64,000 nucleotides of DNA from Gautieria morchelliformis (lineage: Eukaryota; Basidiomycota; Agaricomycetes; Gomphales; Gomphaceae), in NCBI GenBank assembly GCA_015179125.1, contig WHVA01000457.1, positions 28,754 through 92,753 on the forward strand, in the 5' to 3' direction. Positions 10,988 to 23,110 of the stretch are shown here, one piece after another. Both the position numbers and the translations under genes were made by a program. Under the pieces are notes generated by a model. It ran no database searches, was not told where the DNA came from, and saw only the letters and a program-made list of their open reading frames with translations. Within the stretch, counting starts at the first letter, position 1; each line of letters begins with the position of its first letter.

Positions 10988-11353
10988 ATTGTTCTGCATG
11001 GATTGGATTGATGTATATATAATGGGGGCAGTGGGGGGATATGTCGGCACGTGAAAACGGGCACCGCGTACGTTTAGAGGGCTGTTAGATAGGCTATAAG
11101 AAATCTATCGATGCTAGTCGCGCTAGGACTCACTGGGATCCGATGAGAGCTCAATCACTGGCAGCATTGTTCTGAATTGAATTGATGCAATGGGGGGAGC
11201 AGTGGGGGGATATGTCGGCACGTGAAAACGGGCACCGCGTATGTTTAGAGGGCTGTTAGATACTCAGGTTTATAAGAAATCTATTGATGCTAGTCGCGCT
11301 GGGACTCACTGAGTGGGATCCGATGAGCGCTCAATCGCAGTACTGGCAGCATC
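10988..11353. repeat. diverged tandem duplication, unit about 180 bp, two copies
   Basis: Unit 1 runs from ATTGTTCTGCATGG (10988) to 11165 and unit 2 from 11166 to about 11353. They share CAGTGGGGGGATATGTCGGC, then a GAAAACGGGCACCGCGTA block, GAGGGCTGTTAGATA, and a TCGCGC..GGGACTCACTG block. It lies between two convergent genes and close to the F-box stop codon, so it may shape both 3' ends. Confidence 0.8.
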
Positions 11354-11418
11354 TACCTTCGTGATTTGTGGAATAAACCGTTCGCGACGCCAGCCCCAAC
11401 AGCACACACACACACGCA

Positions 11419-12327
11419 TCATCCCCAATCCGTCGTACACGTCCACTCGCTGGGTCTGTATCTAGACGTCAGGAAGGACAAGCGATGGTCCTCGATTTCT
11501 TTGTAGGCATCGAGCATGGGGCGAGAATCGCAATGTGCAACAAAGACGACGACCCGGAGCAGCGCCTGGCGTTTCAGGAGGGACCGGATGAAGTTCATGG
11601 TGATGCTGCTATCCGTCGGAAGCCGCGCGTCAACACAGAAAGACAGGTGTGTGAGGTATGGGCATGGCGCCGGGTCCGACGATGTGAGCGTGTCGAATGT
11701 GACCGCGTTGCTGGGGGCGTTTTGGGCGCAGTCGATGCGCAAATGTGTCGCTTGGTTGATGGCAGGCTCGCACCCACGCCAGCCGTCAAGGCTTGGATGG
11801 GTCCACCGAACCTGCTTCAGCGATCGAGGGGGCACCGAAAACGGCAGGGGCACCCGTTTGAAATCGTACAGGACAGTCTCTAGATTCTCGCATCGAGACA
11901 GGAACGCCTCGAGGTCTTTGTATAACCCGCCTTTCCGGTCCAGAGCGCCGTAAATGTGCATTTCAAGGCCAACGAGCGAGATGCAGCGCACGGACGTGGT
12001 GAGGTCGCCGGCGACGGTGGAAATAATATTTATCTGGTCGAGGTGGGCTGGGCTGGTGACTTTGATTACCTTGTACAGGGCGTGTAGCACCCAGCGGCGG
12101 AATGCTTTATTCACCAGACCAAGGGTATAGGCCGTGGTCCACTGGGTCCATTGGCAGTCCTCGGACTCTTCTAAGGCCATGTCTACAATGCATCGTAGGA
12201 CGTCTTCCGGGAGAGGCTCGCAATATACGGGACGGTGGAAATGCAACAACTTCTTGTCGAGCTTCCGACACCAGAGTCCCCGTTCTTTCCGGGGCCGGCG
12301 CTGGACTGGGACCACTTCAGTGGACAT
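11419..12327 (-). CDS. F-box-like domain protein
   Basis: Single-exon frame of 302 codons with an ATG start at 12327. An F-box-like segment lies at about residues 36-90: YCEPLPEDVLRCIVDMAL, then TLGLVNKAFRRWVLHALYK. This is the usual basidiomycete form, where a short N-terminal F-box would bind Skp1 in an SCF ubiquitin ligase. The rest (LTTSVRCISLVGLE, LEAFLSRCENLETVL, SLKQVRWTHPSL, CPYLTHLSFCVDA) has irregular leucine-rich spacing, as in the substrate-recognition part of such proteins. This is a very large family in mushrooms, so no specific target can be inferred. The frame is intact, and codon third positions are GC-rich like the 18.7 kb gene. Confidence 0.72.
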   Translation of the reverse strand: MSTEVVPVQRRPRKERGLWCRKLDKKLLHFHRPVYCEPLPEDVLRCIVDMALEESEDCQWTQWTTAYTLGLVNKAFRRWVLHALYKVIKVTSPAHLDQINIISTVAGDLTTSVRCISLVGLEMHIYGALDRKGGLYKDLEAFLSRCENLETVLYDFKRVPLPFSVPPRSLKQVRWTHPSLDGWRGCEPAINQATHLRIDCAQNAPSNAVTFDTLTSSDPAPCPYLTHLSFCVDARLPTDSSITMNFIRSLLKRQALLRVVVFVAHCDSRPMLDAYKEIEDHRLSFLTSRYRPSEWTCTTDWG

Positions 12328-12841
12328 TTTGCAAGACTGATTGATTAATAGTAGTAAGGGCTACGGTGCCAGTGAAATCGACCAGAATCTTTTGATTCAG
12401 ACTATCAGTTACTATGCCCGAGATTCTGGCAGGTCTACTTTGCTCACGCGAAAGGGGCGGCCTGGTCTGGCACACCTCGCGCCGGCCGCCCGGCAGTGCA
12501 CAGACGGCGAGGAAATTAACAGGACAGCGAGGATGGTCCACCCACTGTCGTTATGTAGGTGTTTAGGCCTTCGGATGGACAGTTTTAAGGCCTAAGGCGA
12601 AGTCTGAAATGACTAGGTCCTGTGTCATCTCGAGTCGACATCTCAGTACCGAGGCGTCAATTGGCCCAAAAGCAAAATAAGGCTTACGGTTATGCTCACA
12701 TGATGTCACATGCATGTAACGCTTTCGAGCGGGTAGCTCCGGGCTCCCCAATAATATCTCGAAGTACACTAGTTACAGGGATCGATGGGACTAGCAAGTG
12801 TGTCTCTGAATCACTGTAAGTGCGATTATAGTGGCACCTTC
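12328..12841. other. intergenic, upstream of the F-box gene
   Basis: No gene is recognised on either strand. The near side must hold the F-box promoter. Confidence 0.4.
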
Positions 12842-13068
12842 TGTTGAATAAGCGGCACTTCGGTATACTTTAGTACGTAACCGACAAAGGTATGGGGATG
12901 CACAACCGAGCGCAGCAAAGTACAAGCACTCCCTTAGGACAAAAGACTTTTCACTATAATTAGGGTAATGTTTATGTATTTTAAGGCAGCGACTTGTGTC
13001 GCTGCAGACCATCGAATCTACTACTCATTATATCTTATCTACTGCCATGGGCGTCAGTTCGACCTATA
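12842..13068 (+). mobile_element. solo LTR, family Y
   Basis: Begins TGTTGAATAAGCGGCACTTC and ends TTCGACCTATA. It aligns along its length with the elements at 49191-49438 and (inverted) 48905-49135, including the internal AAGGCAGCGACTTGTGTCGC block near 12980. Flanks CCTTC (12837-12841) and TCTTC (13069-13073) could be a 5 bp target duplication with one change. No internal coding region is attached. Confidence 0.7.
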
Positions 13069-14149
13069 TCTTCGACCGTCCTCGAGGCCAGCGCCGGTTC
13101 TACGAAGACCTCGGAATACCTTGCAGTCGTGCGGTGCACGATCAGGAGTCAGGACGATCGAGGTCAGTTGGCCTCCTGTCCTGCCTCGCCTCGCTGTATC
13201 TTTCCTATCGCAGAACACCCACTCCACGCAAGCATCCGACCCTCCCGGGCAGACGAACTTACTTAACATCGATGTGCGGCAGGCTCATGCGGCCCCGTGG
13301 TGCTGCCGTCGATTGATTCCTCAGAGCGAATCTCATCACCCACCATGTCCAGTGCCTCGTCACACTGACCTAGTCGGATGCCCAGCCAACGCAGCCATTG
13401 CTCCTATCGCAGATGCCATCTTCGCGCACCCCGGCCCTAGACTCCCCCTGTATCCATCTCTTCTCTTCTGCCAGGCGATATCGACGGCAATCAGTTGAAC
13501 TTTGGCGTCTCCGGCACCCATCGTCTGGATCGCGGGGCCTTTCATGCAAATGCGAGGCATCGAGGATGATTCGATCGGCACTGGCACTGTGTTCCGAGCG
13601 ACTTCAGCGCAAGCCCGCATTGTCGTACGGCAGCATGCGGATGTGATCTGTGTCGATCTACCGTTTATTCCGACGCGCATGCGCATGGGAGGGAGGCGCA
13701 TGATTTTTTTCTCTGTGAGCAAAACGCACGCGTCACGGTCGTCCCGTGTATTTTAATACGGATGTAGCGTCCCAGATTCTGATCTCATATCCAACACGCA
13801 CGCACGATCATATATCTATATCTTTCACGATCGTAGCATCTCGATCTCATTATCGCGGCTGCCACAAGGCTAATAATAAGCAATAGCAAGCGAGAGCACA
13901 GGATACAGGATAATCTAACTTTTTATTATATATGAATTATGAATCGTGCGTGTTTTCTCAGTTAAAGTTTTGTTTACTTCAGATATCGATCTCTGAGCAA
14001 TGCGTTCTGCCTTGTTTAGGACAGAACTGCGCAGTGCAGGCAGGTACGGCTTCGAAAGCAAACTGATGCTGTGTCTCGGCGAAGCCCCCGACTCCTATCG
14101 AATCAGCACACGCGGCGAGGGAACTATGCTTTTGGCGACCCGTACTATG

Positions 14150-14600
14150 TACGAGCGCAGGGCCGACACATGCGGGCGAGTTACTAATGTCTTCAGGCTC
14201 TCACCTCATTCACGACAAGCCTCGAGGCTCCCGGGCAGGCGCTGGTGTTCCCGAATCCCCAGCCATTGGTGTCTCCCCGGCGACTGATGTTTCCCCACCA
14301 CTGGTGCCTAATCACATGATCACTACAGCGTTTAATTCTTGCCTAGTGCCCAAGAAGGCCGAGAAGGGCTACACTTGCGTCTGCCTCGTTCCCATTAAGC
14401 ATTATTACTCCTAATGAGACGAGTTCGGGATAGCAGGCCCGGTCGGTCGAGGATATGGTATTTGGCTTGAACCCGTACTAAAGGAGCGCAGGGCCGACAA
14501 ATGTGGGCGAGTTGCTACACTAATCTCTTCAGGCTCCTTTTTTTGTTTCTTTTTTGCTCTCGCGTCATTCACGACAGACAGCCTCGAGGCTCGCGCTGCA
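14150..14600. repeat. diverged direct repeat pair
   Basis: The block around GAGCGCAGGGCCGACA, followed by GGGCGAGTT, CTTCAGGCTC, CATTCACGACA and GCCTCGAGGCTC, occurs at about 14150-14235 and again at 14475-14595. The second copy has an extra T-rich insert. Function is unknown. Confidence 0.6.
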
Positions 14601-14692
14601 GCGTGCCCCAGCCAGTGCCCGGTGGTCAGACTCGAGATTTCCCACTGCAGCGCGTTGGGCCTAATCAACGTGAATCATTATAAAACGGGGGT

Positions 14693-14722
14693 TTCTTTTC
14701 TTTTCTTTTCTTTTCTTTTCTA
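14693..14722. repeat. microsatellite TTTTC
   Basis: Six or so uninterrupted copies of TTTTC/CTTTT form a pure pyrimidine tract. Confidence 0.9.
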
Positions 14723-17700
14723 GGCGGAGAAGGGCAGCCTCGAGACGGGTTCGAGTTCGGGATAACCCGGTCGAGGATACATAAGGATGACACAGCATGT
14801 TCATGTCAGCAGTACGTTTTGCATGTGAATTTCGCGGGATCTCTGCGACGCGTCAATGGACGCCGTCATTATTCAATATGTAATATATTGCAATGAATGG
14901 CTCTGTGTACACGTTATGGCTGCTTCTTCCATCGCATCACGCGGAGTATGTGTACTGGTACTGGGTACAAGTACCGCACCGCGTCGTATTATTTCGAAGT
15001 GTGTTACTAATACCGGATCGATCGACGCGGCACGTGCTGTTGCCTTAGGTAAACTGGGAAATAAGCCTCCGAGACGCGCTTGGCCCGCTCTTTGCTCAAT
15101 ATGGCCCGGAGGCGACCGATCGCACGATGTGGGCCTGATCGGGGCCCGGGCGCGCGGCGCAGCCAGGCAGGACCCTCCGCTCTTGCAGAACACTGCGGCG
15201 AAACACGCAGCGGGACCCCTCCCCTCTGCGATACACGGCCGAGACGCGTGTGGGTTCCAGATGTGAAGAAAATAATGCCTCCCCGTGAGCGCAGAGCGCC
15301 GCCAATCCGAGACCGAGACTCCGACGCGCTGCACTGCAGTACTGGTCCTCGCCGGCGTCATGTATGTAACAGTAACACACGGCCGAACATACACGTGAGA
15401 CGGGGCCCGCTGTTCCAGATTCGAGGCCGAGAGCAGACACCAATCGCATCGTAGCCCCGTCCGACGCACTGCACTGGTCCTCGCCGGTGCGGAAAGGGGG
15501 CACGTCCCTGCCCCCCATGCAATCGGCCTGGGCTCGTCGGATCCCGAACACGCCCTTTGAACCTTTGAATTTTTAATTGGGGGATGTGCGCATCGGGCGC
15601 ATTGCCATCCCTCTATGTATGAAGAAGGACGTCGGGCCTTTCGGTAGCCGGTCACACTACTAGAGTTACAGTAACTGGCGTGCCCCACACGGCTCCGTGC
15701 TGGGCCATAGCCGGCGCCCGCGTCAGCCCTCCGTGCCCCAGTGCATGGAGTGGTATGCACTCGGAAGTCCCATACAGAACTGTGCGTACTTGATTATTTC
15801 GTCACAGCCATCGTGTCACCTCCGCTCTACAACTAAAATAGGGTTTCAACTGAGCCGACGCGGACGCTCCGGCTGCCGCATTTAGAATTTGAGGTCGCGG
15901 CCGGGCGGCTATCGATATAATCTGTGGCCGCGTACGTGTATGTCACTCGAAAATTGTCACAGGCTTTTGCGGCGATCGCGGCCGCCGTCACAGTATACGT
16001 ACGGTGCAGAGAAGTCGTTGATGCATGTATACTTACATAACGGTGCGGGTGCAGTATAAGGTGTTGCATCAATATGTTAGCATCTTTTGAGGTTTTTTTT
16101 TATGATATTTAGGAATCATATCCCCGCTGAGCGTGCGAGTGCTTGGGGGCGGGAAATACAAGCTGGTACTAATTAGGAAGGTCGTTCCCGCGAAGGGGCT
16201 GTACTTGCCGTGGACACAGTGGGCACCTTGGCTCCTGGGCGCTGCCCAGCTCAGGGTTTGAGTGGATCTCCCAGCCACATTGTGCATAATTGTGTGGCAC
16301 CTTGTTACAATGTATAATACACGAGAATAGCTCCCGACTAAGCCTTCTATTATACATCCAGATTCTGACTATGCAAGTGAACCAGCTATGGTATGATCTC
16401 TAATGCATTGTTCAGCAGCGTTACAAATAAGCTTCTGCGCGTACTCCGCCTATCCCATCAATCGGGCACCGCATCTCTTCTTCGAATCCATCCATGATAT
16501 TGCAGCACAGCTTAGTAGTCAACTCGCTCGCTCAGCGGGGTGCGGTATATATGCCACCATTCAGTCATTAATACAATGGAGCACGGCCGCCGGATCGATC
16601 TGGCCGCGCTGGATCTGCCCACCGTCTGACATGGTCGTGGGTCCGCGACACGCGCGCTGACGCATCGCCCCCGAATCAGAGGACAAGGGCGAACATGTAC
16701 GTGCGTGGGTCCTGCCAAGGTACCACGTCTGGCAAAGGCATATTGGCAGTTGGACAACTAACTGTACAATGGGGCTGGACCTGTGCTGGACCGGACCACG
16801 GACGACAGAGCTGCCCGGGCCCGGCGATTGCGCTCCCCCACGCGTCCACAGACATGTTGCGATTGCGAACATCGCTCCATATACGGCACGCACACAGCAC
16901 TCCGAGGCGCGCGTTGCCGCGCGCGCGGGTGCTTCCTTCGAAAAGAGCGATGGGTCCGCGAGCGCCGATCCCGAGATGCCGGAGCGTGCACCAGGCGCGC
17001 TCGGCGCTGCACCACTGCGGCTTCTTAACGTTCCCAGCGCCTTGATGCATACGCTGGTCGTGCTGCCTAGCGCGGACGGTCGCGAACGTCGTCTCGGGGG
17101 GTGTCGCCCCCGGCGTTGGCGTCTTGCACACTATAACTAACGTCTTCGAAATCCCTGCCATCCTGCCATGGAGTGGTGCGCTTGAGTCATGCATGACGCA
17201 CGCCCTCCGACTCGGTTCATTTGTCATTGGCATGAGCATTTCCGCGCCCGGTACAGACGGCGATCGAGTACTTATTACTAGTAAAATATACACCCATCCA
17301 CCCCCATGTCGATGCAGATCATCAGCGAATTTTTTTTTTTTTTGTTGTAGCTAGGGACGGGACACGCGGCGAGGCGAGAAGCGAGAACTGCTGCAGCTGG
17401 ACGTGCCACGGCTAGTAGCAGACACGAACTATAAGCGGGCGCACGTGTAGGAAGGAAGCACACGCGTAGCTGGCCCAGGCATGCAGGGAAGACGCGCAGG
17501 CTGGGCCTTCCCCGATGCAGATGCAGATGCAAGGAAAGGAAAGGAAGGCGGTCTGTGTACAGATGCTGTCCGGCGAATTGGCAGCGCTGGTACAATCGGG
17601 CGCGGATAAGGATAAGCGACGGGACACGCTGATTCGGGCTAGGCTGGCGACTGGCGACGCATGGCAGACGGCCGTGGCAGACGTGCGGGTGGCAGGCGCG

Positions 17701-18675
17701 CGTCGCCCGTTTGCCTGGCAGGGCAGGCCAGTGGCATGTGGGCAGCCAGCCAGGCCCTGGCGAGGAGCCTGGCTGGCGGTGGGCACCTGGGATTCCGAGG
17801 AATGCCCGTGCAGCAGCCTGAGGCTCCCCACGGGGCGGGGGGTCTGCTGCTTTGTTCTTTGTCTGCGTGGGAAAGACGTGCGCGGGATGGGCCGGATGTG
17901 TTGACTCGTGCGGGGAAACATGGGTTGCCTCTTATGGACGCGAAAGGAGACGCGCAGCGCGGCCGGCCGGCAGGGCGCGGAGCGCGAAGTGGCATCTGGG
18001 ATAGAGTTCACCGTGCCGGACGCAGCTGCGCCGTGGTTGCGCGGCCTGCGCTGCGTGTGCGCCACGCAGCTGGCGTGCCGCGGCGTGGGCGCAGCGAGGC
18101 CGCCATCGATCTGGGGTGGGATGCGATGCGTGGCCGACAATAGTGGCAGGCATGCGTAGTGCAGGTTTAAGATTTGGATTTGGACTGGAGGACGTGGGCG
18201 TGGGGCCCGATTGGGAGTGCCTAAAAAGAAATGGGTCCGATTCCTGGCCGGATATGGGCGATTACCAAGGGAAACGGCTGTGGGAAGAGCGGAAAGCCCA
18301 GAAAACTTCCAGCCTCGATATGGGGCGAGAGAAGCTGCTCGATAAGGGGGCGAACCGGCCGGTCCACCCCCACACCACCCCCACCCACCGCGTGCATGCA
18401 GCAGACACGCTGTGACGACGATGGCGATGGGTGGGGGATGAGTCATCCCTCCTACATCCTAATCGGTGGGCCCGGGAGCTGAGGAATGGACGCGGGAGGC
18501 GAGTCATTGCCGTGAACGAGGCGGGACAAGTGAGACCCGGGCAGCCGCGCGTCTCCGCATCCGTCATCCGAGCTTCCCTCTGACTCATCGGGCCCGGCAA
18601 ACTTGGGGCAGGCGCCTGGCATACCAAGCCTTGCTCCTTTTAGCCGCCATGTCGGGCTTACAGGCGTCGCAGCAC

Positions 18676-18684
18676 GTATATAAG
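18676..18684 (+). promoter_or_regulatory. TATA box for the 18735 gene
   Basis: GTATATAAG lies about 55 bases upstream of the ATG and is followed by a C-rich leader (CCCCCCACCGCG), a common fungal core-promoter layout. Confidence 0.7.
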
Positions 18685-18734
18685 CCCCCCACCGCGCGTC
18701 CTCCCTGTCCCTCCCCACCGCCACCCCGTTGACC

Positions 18735-19659
18735 ATGTCTGACGACTACGACTACACATACTCGTACGCCTACCCCTCGCCGCCGTCCACCGCCTCGTCC
18801 TCCCGCCTCCGGGCCCTCCCGCACCTCCACCCGTACTCGTCGCCCCTCCCCTGCACACACACCCACACCCACAGCCACGCACCCGCGTACGGCCAGCGCG
18901 CCTCGAAGGCCTCCGACATCGCGCACCTCCTCGACCCGTCGTACTCGCCCACGCGCACGCACGCCCGCGCCGCGGACCAGATCTACGTCGACCACGCGGG
19001 CGAGGCGCACGACCCCGACTTCCGCCTCTTCGCGCGCACGCCCGCGAGCTTCTCCCCGAAGCGCCGCGAGTTCCTCACGTGCGACTCCGAGTCGGACGCG
19101 GATGCGGACGACGACGACGATGCGGACGGGCAGGACGTCGACGACGAGGGCGTCGCACTCTACTCCTCCTCGAAGCGCGCCTCGTTCGAGTCCGCCCGCT
19201 CGGCGTCGAGGCTGTACCGCCCCGAGTCGCGCGCGTCGGACCCGCTGTACTACGGCCGCGCGACGCAGGCGCAGGACGACGCTTACGCTGCGGCGTTCAC
19301 GTACACGTTCGAGGCGCCGGGCTACCTGTCGGACGACGAGCCCCCGCGCGAGACGAACAAGCTCCGCCGGCGGCGCGCCTCCATGGAGCCCGACCGCCCG
19401 CTCCACCACACCCACACACAGCCGCAGGCGCAGCCTGCGATGGAGCCCGCCCGCGCGGAGTGGACGTGAGTAGCCCTCTATAACGCCCGCGTCGTGCATC
19501 CGCTGACTTTGCTTTGCGTCTTTCTTTCTTTCCAGGCAGACCACGACGAGCACGGGCACGTTGCGGCGACAGTGGCATGCGCTGCGCCTGCGCACGCAGG
19601 TCGCTGCGTTCCGCGCGCGCAAGCGCGTGAGCACCATGATCAGTCCGTCGGCGGGATGA
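18735..19659 (+). CDS. acidic, Ser/Tyr/Arg-rich protein of unknown function
   Basis: Two exons, 18735-19465 and 19536-19659, joined across a 70 nt intron with a CTTTCTTTCTTTCCAG acceptor; about 284 residues. The start is the ATG in GACCATGTC. The N-terminus is low-complexity (DDYDYTYSYAYPSPPS) and includes a His-Thr repeat. The middle has an acidic run (DADADDDDDADGQDVDDEG) and RPESRASDPLYYGRA. The C-terminal exon encodes a basic helix-like end (LRRQWHALRLRTQ, FRARKRVSTMIS). I do not recognise a domain. Strong C/G at codon third positions suggests a well-expressed gene. The short conserved-looking basic tail after a disordered body suggests a binding peptide (inference). Long minus-strand frames here are shadows caused by the GC bias. 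Confidence 0.68.
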
Positions 19660-22349
19660 AGACGCGGGCGCGCTGCGCAGCCCCGTCCGTCCCTGGCTTC
19701 CGTTGCCTATGCGACACGTAATGGCTTATCCCGCCGCCTCTGCCTCTGCCTATGCGACTTACGCGGCCTATTCATCGGCCGCATTATGCCTCTGCACCGC
19801 GCACCCGCATCCACCGCGCCATGATATTTTTTTCCATGCACCCGCACCCGCACCCGCAACCCCTGTCTTGCCGCGCGCGCGTTCACCGCGTCTCGCGCAC
19901 AAATCTCACGTACAAATACACCCGGACATTTACCTGTCTGGACACGGATTCCGCTTTCGCCTCTTTTTGTAGCCCCACCGGATCACGGTTTTTTGTCTTT
20001 TTTCTTGCAGCTGTTGTCTGGATAGCACGGCTGGACTCTTAAACAATACTTGTTGATTTAGGAATGGAATTTCACGTCTTGTTCAAACGCATGCCGAGTG
20101 TTATTGTAAGAATAATCGAGGAACAATAAGCACGGCTATGGACAATAAGCTATTACGAGCCGAGCCCCGCGTCGTTCGGTGACGCGATGCGAAATTCGGC
20201 TATACCTCTCGGGTGCTCCACGTAGACACACGTAACGCACGTACGTATCCACGTAACTGTATATATAATCAGCCTGGCCCGGGCGGGGTGTGGTGCACAT
20301 ACGTAAGCGTCATGGCGAATGGCGTGAGTCACCCATGACATGACACCGGCGGTGAGAAGAGTGCTATGTATGTATGACGGATGACGGATTACACGTTGTT
20401 GTTTGGCGTGCAGCCGGCGTGTTGCGTGTCATCGAGTTCTGCCACGTGCCACGTGCGTCCGCGAAGTATATTGGTATTGGTGAGAGACAGATGCTGCATT
20501 CGCCGCGAATAGAACATTGTGAGAGCCAGACAGCCAGACAGACGGACAGATCCATTCCATTCCTGTCCTGTCCTGCCCGTGCACGCCCGCTGCGGCGCCG
20601 CGCAGCCCGCACTAGCACCGGCAGGGGATACTCGGATGCTCGGATATCGCGTGTGTTGCTTCACATTTTTTATTTATCCGTGTCCGTGTCCGTGTCCGCC
20701 TGTTTAAACCTTTCAGGCTGAATTCCGTCCCTTAGCCATCCATTAATCGAGTTGTGAAATTCGGCCATGCCCTGCCTGCCGGTGCCGCTCCGGACTTGTT
20801 CTTATCAAGGATCATTTTCATCTTGCGTTCTGATTTGGACGGGTGATCGATGGTCGAGGGTCGAGGGTCGCCGTCGCGTCACGGTGGGCGCGGCCGGTAA
20901 CAACAATATTTTTATAATGCTCACGCGCTCAGACATGACTGACTGCGTGATTTTTTTTCCTTCTGGCTGACCACTGGCATAAAGGTCCTTATGTCTGGCC
21001 CTGGTGTCAACCTCTGGATCGTCCGCACATCGACGGCCCGTCTCACATGTATTTCTGTGATATGGGCACCGATACGGGTACGGGGGCCAGCTGGTATCTC
21101 CACGCTGTGGACACGAATTAATGGGATACCCCTCACGCCTCAGGCTACTACAACCTAGAGGTCCAGGAGGACTCGGTTCTCGAGCCCCCTGCTAGAGCCT
21201 AGAGCATCAGCCACATCTCCTCCGTTCTCCAGCAACAACCTAGCGATTGTATGCCTGCCTCTTCATGCGATGCGTTTGCGTTTGCGTTTGCGTGCGTCCT
21301 CGTCCTCGGCCTCTGTATGCGGGCCGGGTGGCGGGTTGCTATGTTGCTGCTCGAGAAGTGAGGAGATACGCGTGTGTGTGCATGTGCATGCGCGGGGGCG
21401 TGTCCTGCCATGGCGTGGCGTGCTCCCGAGTCTCTCTCGTAAACCCTTTTTTTTTGTTTTTTTTTTTTGCTTTTTGCTTTTTTTTTTGGCATACCGGGCC
21501 GCGGTAAAACGGTGGGCGTATGTCCACGGCAGGCGCATGATTTACAAATTGTCGTGCGTGGGCGTGGATGGTTGGCCGTGCGGGACCATGGCATGTCTCA
21601 CTACAGTACTGCATGCACCCCACGACACCCACGGAACGCGGGGGCGGGAATACGACGGCAAAGGACAAGAAAAAAGAAAAAGAAAAAGAAATGAAATGTT
21701 GCGTATCTTGCATAAAGCCAAAAAAAAAAAAAAAAAAAAAAAAACAAAAAAAAGTGCTGCATACAGCATCTTGTGTCTTTCTACGCCCTTCGAATTCGAG
21801 AGATTCTGCTCAAGTCTTAAGTCAAGAGTCGTGGATGTCCGAGGCGAGGCAGGGGGACCACCGCGTCGCGTCGGCGCCCATTGAGTTTCCGAATTTCCAT
21901 CGCGTCTCTTTCGGGGCCTACGTTACGGTTACGGTTGCGGGTGCGGTTACGGTTGCGATCGCGGCCGAGCCGCCCTTTTCAGCTATGTGTTATGTCCTGG
22001 TCAACAATGTTCCCCGCCCTCGCTTGACAAACGGTACGGTGTCCTCCATCCCATGGCACCCCACGATCAAAAGTAAAGTCGCTGAAACAAGCCGTCTTGG
22101 TCGTTGCCAGCCACTTTCGGGCCACGGCAGGCGGGAACATCAGTACCAGTCTGCGAGAGTCGGGGCCGTTCCTAATACAGTAATAATACTGTATATATAT
22201 CATGGACCTCACGAATATACAGCAATCGCCGATAGGCCTTTGTTATTGTTTTTATTGTCTCGTCGGCATCAAAATTGCAAGGGACGAGTCTCCCTGGGGG
22301 GCGTATCTTCATTCCGCTGCATTTCCCTGCGCACCGCGTACCGGCGTTT
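19660..22349. other. intergenic, low-complexity rich, no gene seen
   Basis: Contains CACCCG hexamers (about 19840), GTTTGC hexamers (21265-21295), GGTTAC/GGTTGC hexamers (21925-21965), a long A run (21720-21743) and T runs (21447-21490). Open frames here are short or composed of simple sequence. The first few hundred bases are probably the 3' UTR of the preceding gene. Confidence 0.5.
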
Positions 22350-22470
22350 GCTTGGGGTACGTGTATGGTCCGCGGGGCTTTGCTGTGAGCAGGAAGCCAC
22401 TGGATATCACCCGAGTGCGAATCATTTGCTTGGGTATGGTCCGTGGAGCTTTGCTGTGAGCAGGAAGCCA
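22350..22470. repeat. short tandem duplication
   Basis: The words GTATGGTCCGCGGGGCTTTG and CTGTGAGCAGGAAGCCAC occur at about 22364-22405 and again, slightly changed, at 22433-22470. Confidence 0.7.
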
Positions 22471-22494
22471 CATTGTTATTATCTCCTCGCTGTT

Positions 22495-23110
22495 GTCTCA
22501 GAAGTACCGCTTCTCCTCTACCGCCCTCCCAGGTTCGTCGTGAAGCACGCGCCAGGAATCGCCTGAAAGCATGCATGTGAACCCAATTCCCGAGGAAAAA
22601 CTGTTGGGTATAAATTTTTTTCTTCCTGTGGAAGACGCCAAGTCCCAAGGTCTTTCACGACGTTCACGCTCTCTCGGAGTTGCTTGCTTCGACAGGCAGT
22701 CGAGTGAAGCCTGACTTGGAGAAGTCGTCCCCGACAATACTTGATCAAAAAGTAGCACTTCCCCTCTACCACCCTCCCAGGTTCCGTATTAATTCCCGAG
22801 GGATGAGGGAAAAGAGCTGTAGGTATAGTTTTTTTTTTTTTTTTTTTTTGCTGTGGAAGGCGCCAAGTCCCAATTCCTGTCGAGCCCCTTCACGTTCACG
22901 CTCTCTCAGAGTCGCTTGCTTCGATGGGCAGCAGTCGAGTAAAGCCTGACTCGGACTTGGAGAAGTCGTCTTCAACATTTCTTGATGATTTTGGAACCAT
23001 TGGTAAAATACAGGTGTTCTATAGTACGTATGCAACTCGGACTTGGAGAAGTCGTCCTCGACAATACTTGATGAATTTTGGAACCATTGGTAAAATAATA
23101 GGAGTTCTAC
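22495..23110. repeat. tandem repeat, unit about 248 bp, two copies plus partial third
   Basis: Unit starts AAGTACCGCTTCTCCTCTAC (22501) and AAGTAGCACTTCCCCTCTAC (22749). Both units carry CCACCCTCCCAGG-like, GGAAG(A/G)CGCCAAGTCCCAA and TTGCTTCGA blocks. The end of the unit (CTTGGAGAAGTCGTC, GGAACCATTGGTAAAAT) occurs again near 23040-23095. The second unit holds a pure T run (22829-22849). Confidence 0.78.

Larger units (their letters stand above)
13069..18670. other. 5.6 kb GC-rich region with no convincing gene
   Basis: Many long open frames occur on both strands, but they overlap each other in several frames, have Arg/Pro/Ala/Cys-biased compositions and show no domain I recognise. This is what high GC with few chance stops produces. 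Decayed direct repeats are present (14150-14240 with 14470-14600; 15310-15360 with 15450-15490). Part of the right end (about 17.4-18.67 kb) must be upstream control DNA for the gene at 18735. Confidence 0.5.

Noticed and set aside
14873-15760. Open frame of 295 codons on minus
   Set aside because: Low-information composition, overlaps other GC-driven frames on both strands, no domain or splice support.
17412-18446. Open frame of 344 codons on minus
   Set aside because: It lies in very GC-rich DNA, overlaps long frames on other strands and frames, has Arg/Pro/Ala/Cys-biased composition and no motif, and covers the expected control region of the 18735 gene.
18585-19637. Open frame of 350 codons on minus (Arg/Val-rich)
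   Set aside because: Antisense shadow of the real two-exon gene; caused by strong C/G third positions.
21265-21965. Hexamer runs (GTTTGC, GGTTAC) resembling telomere-like repeats
   Set aside because: Short, impure and not TTAGGG; interior position. Treated as simple sequence.
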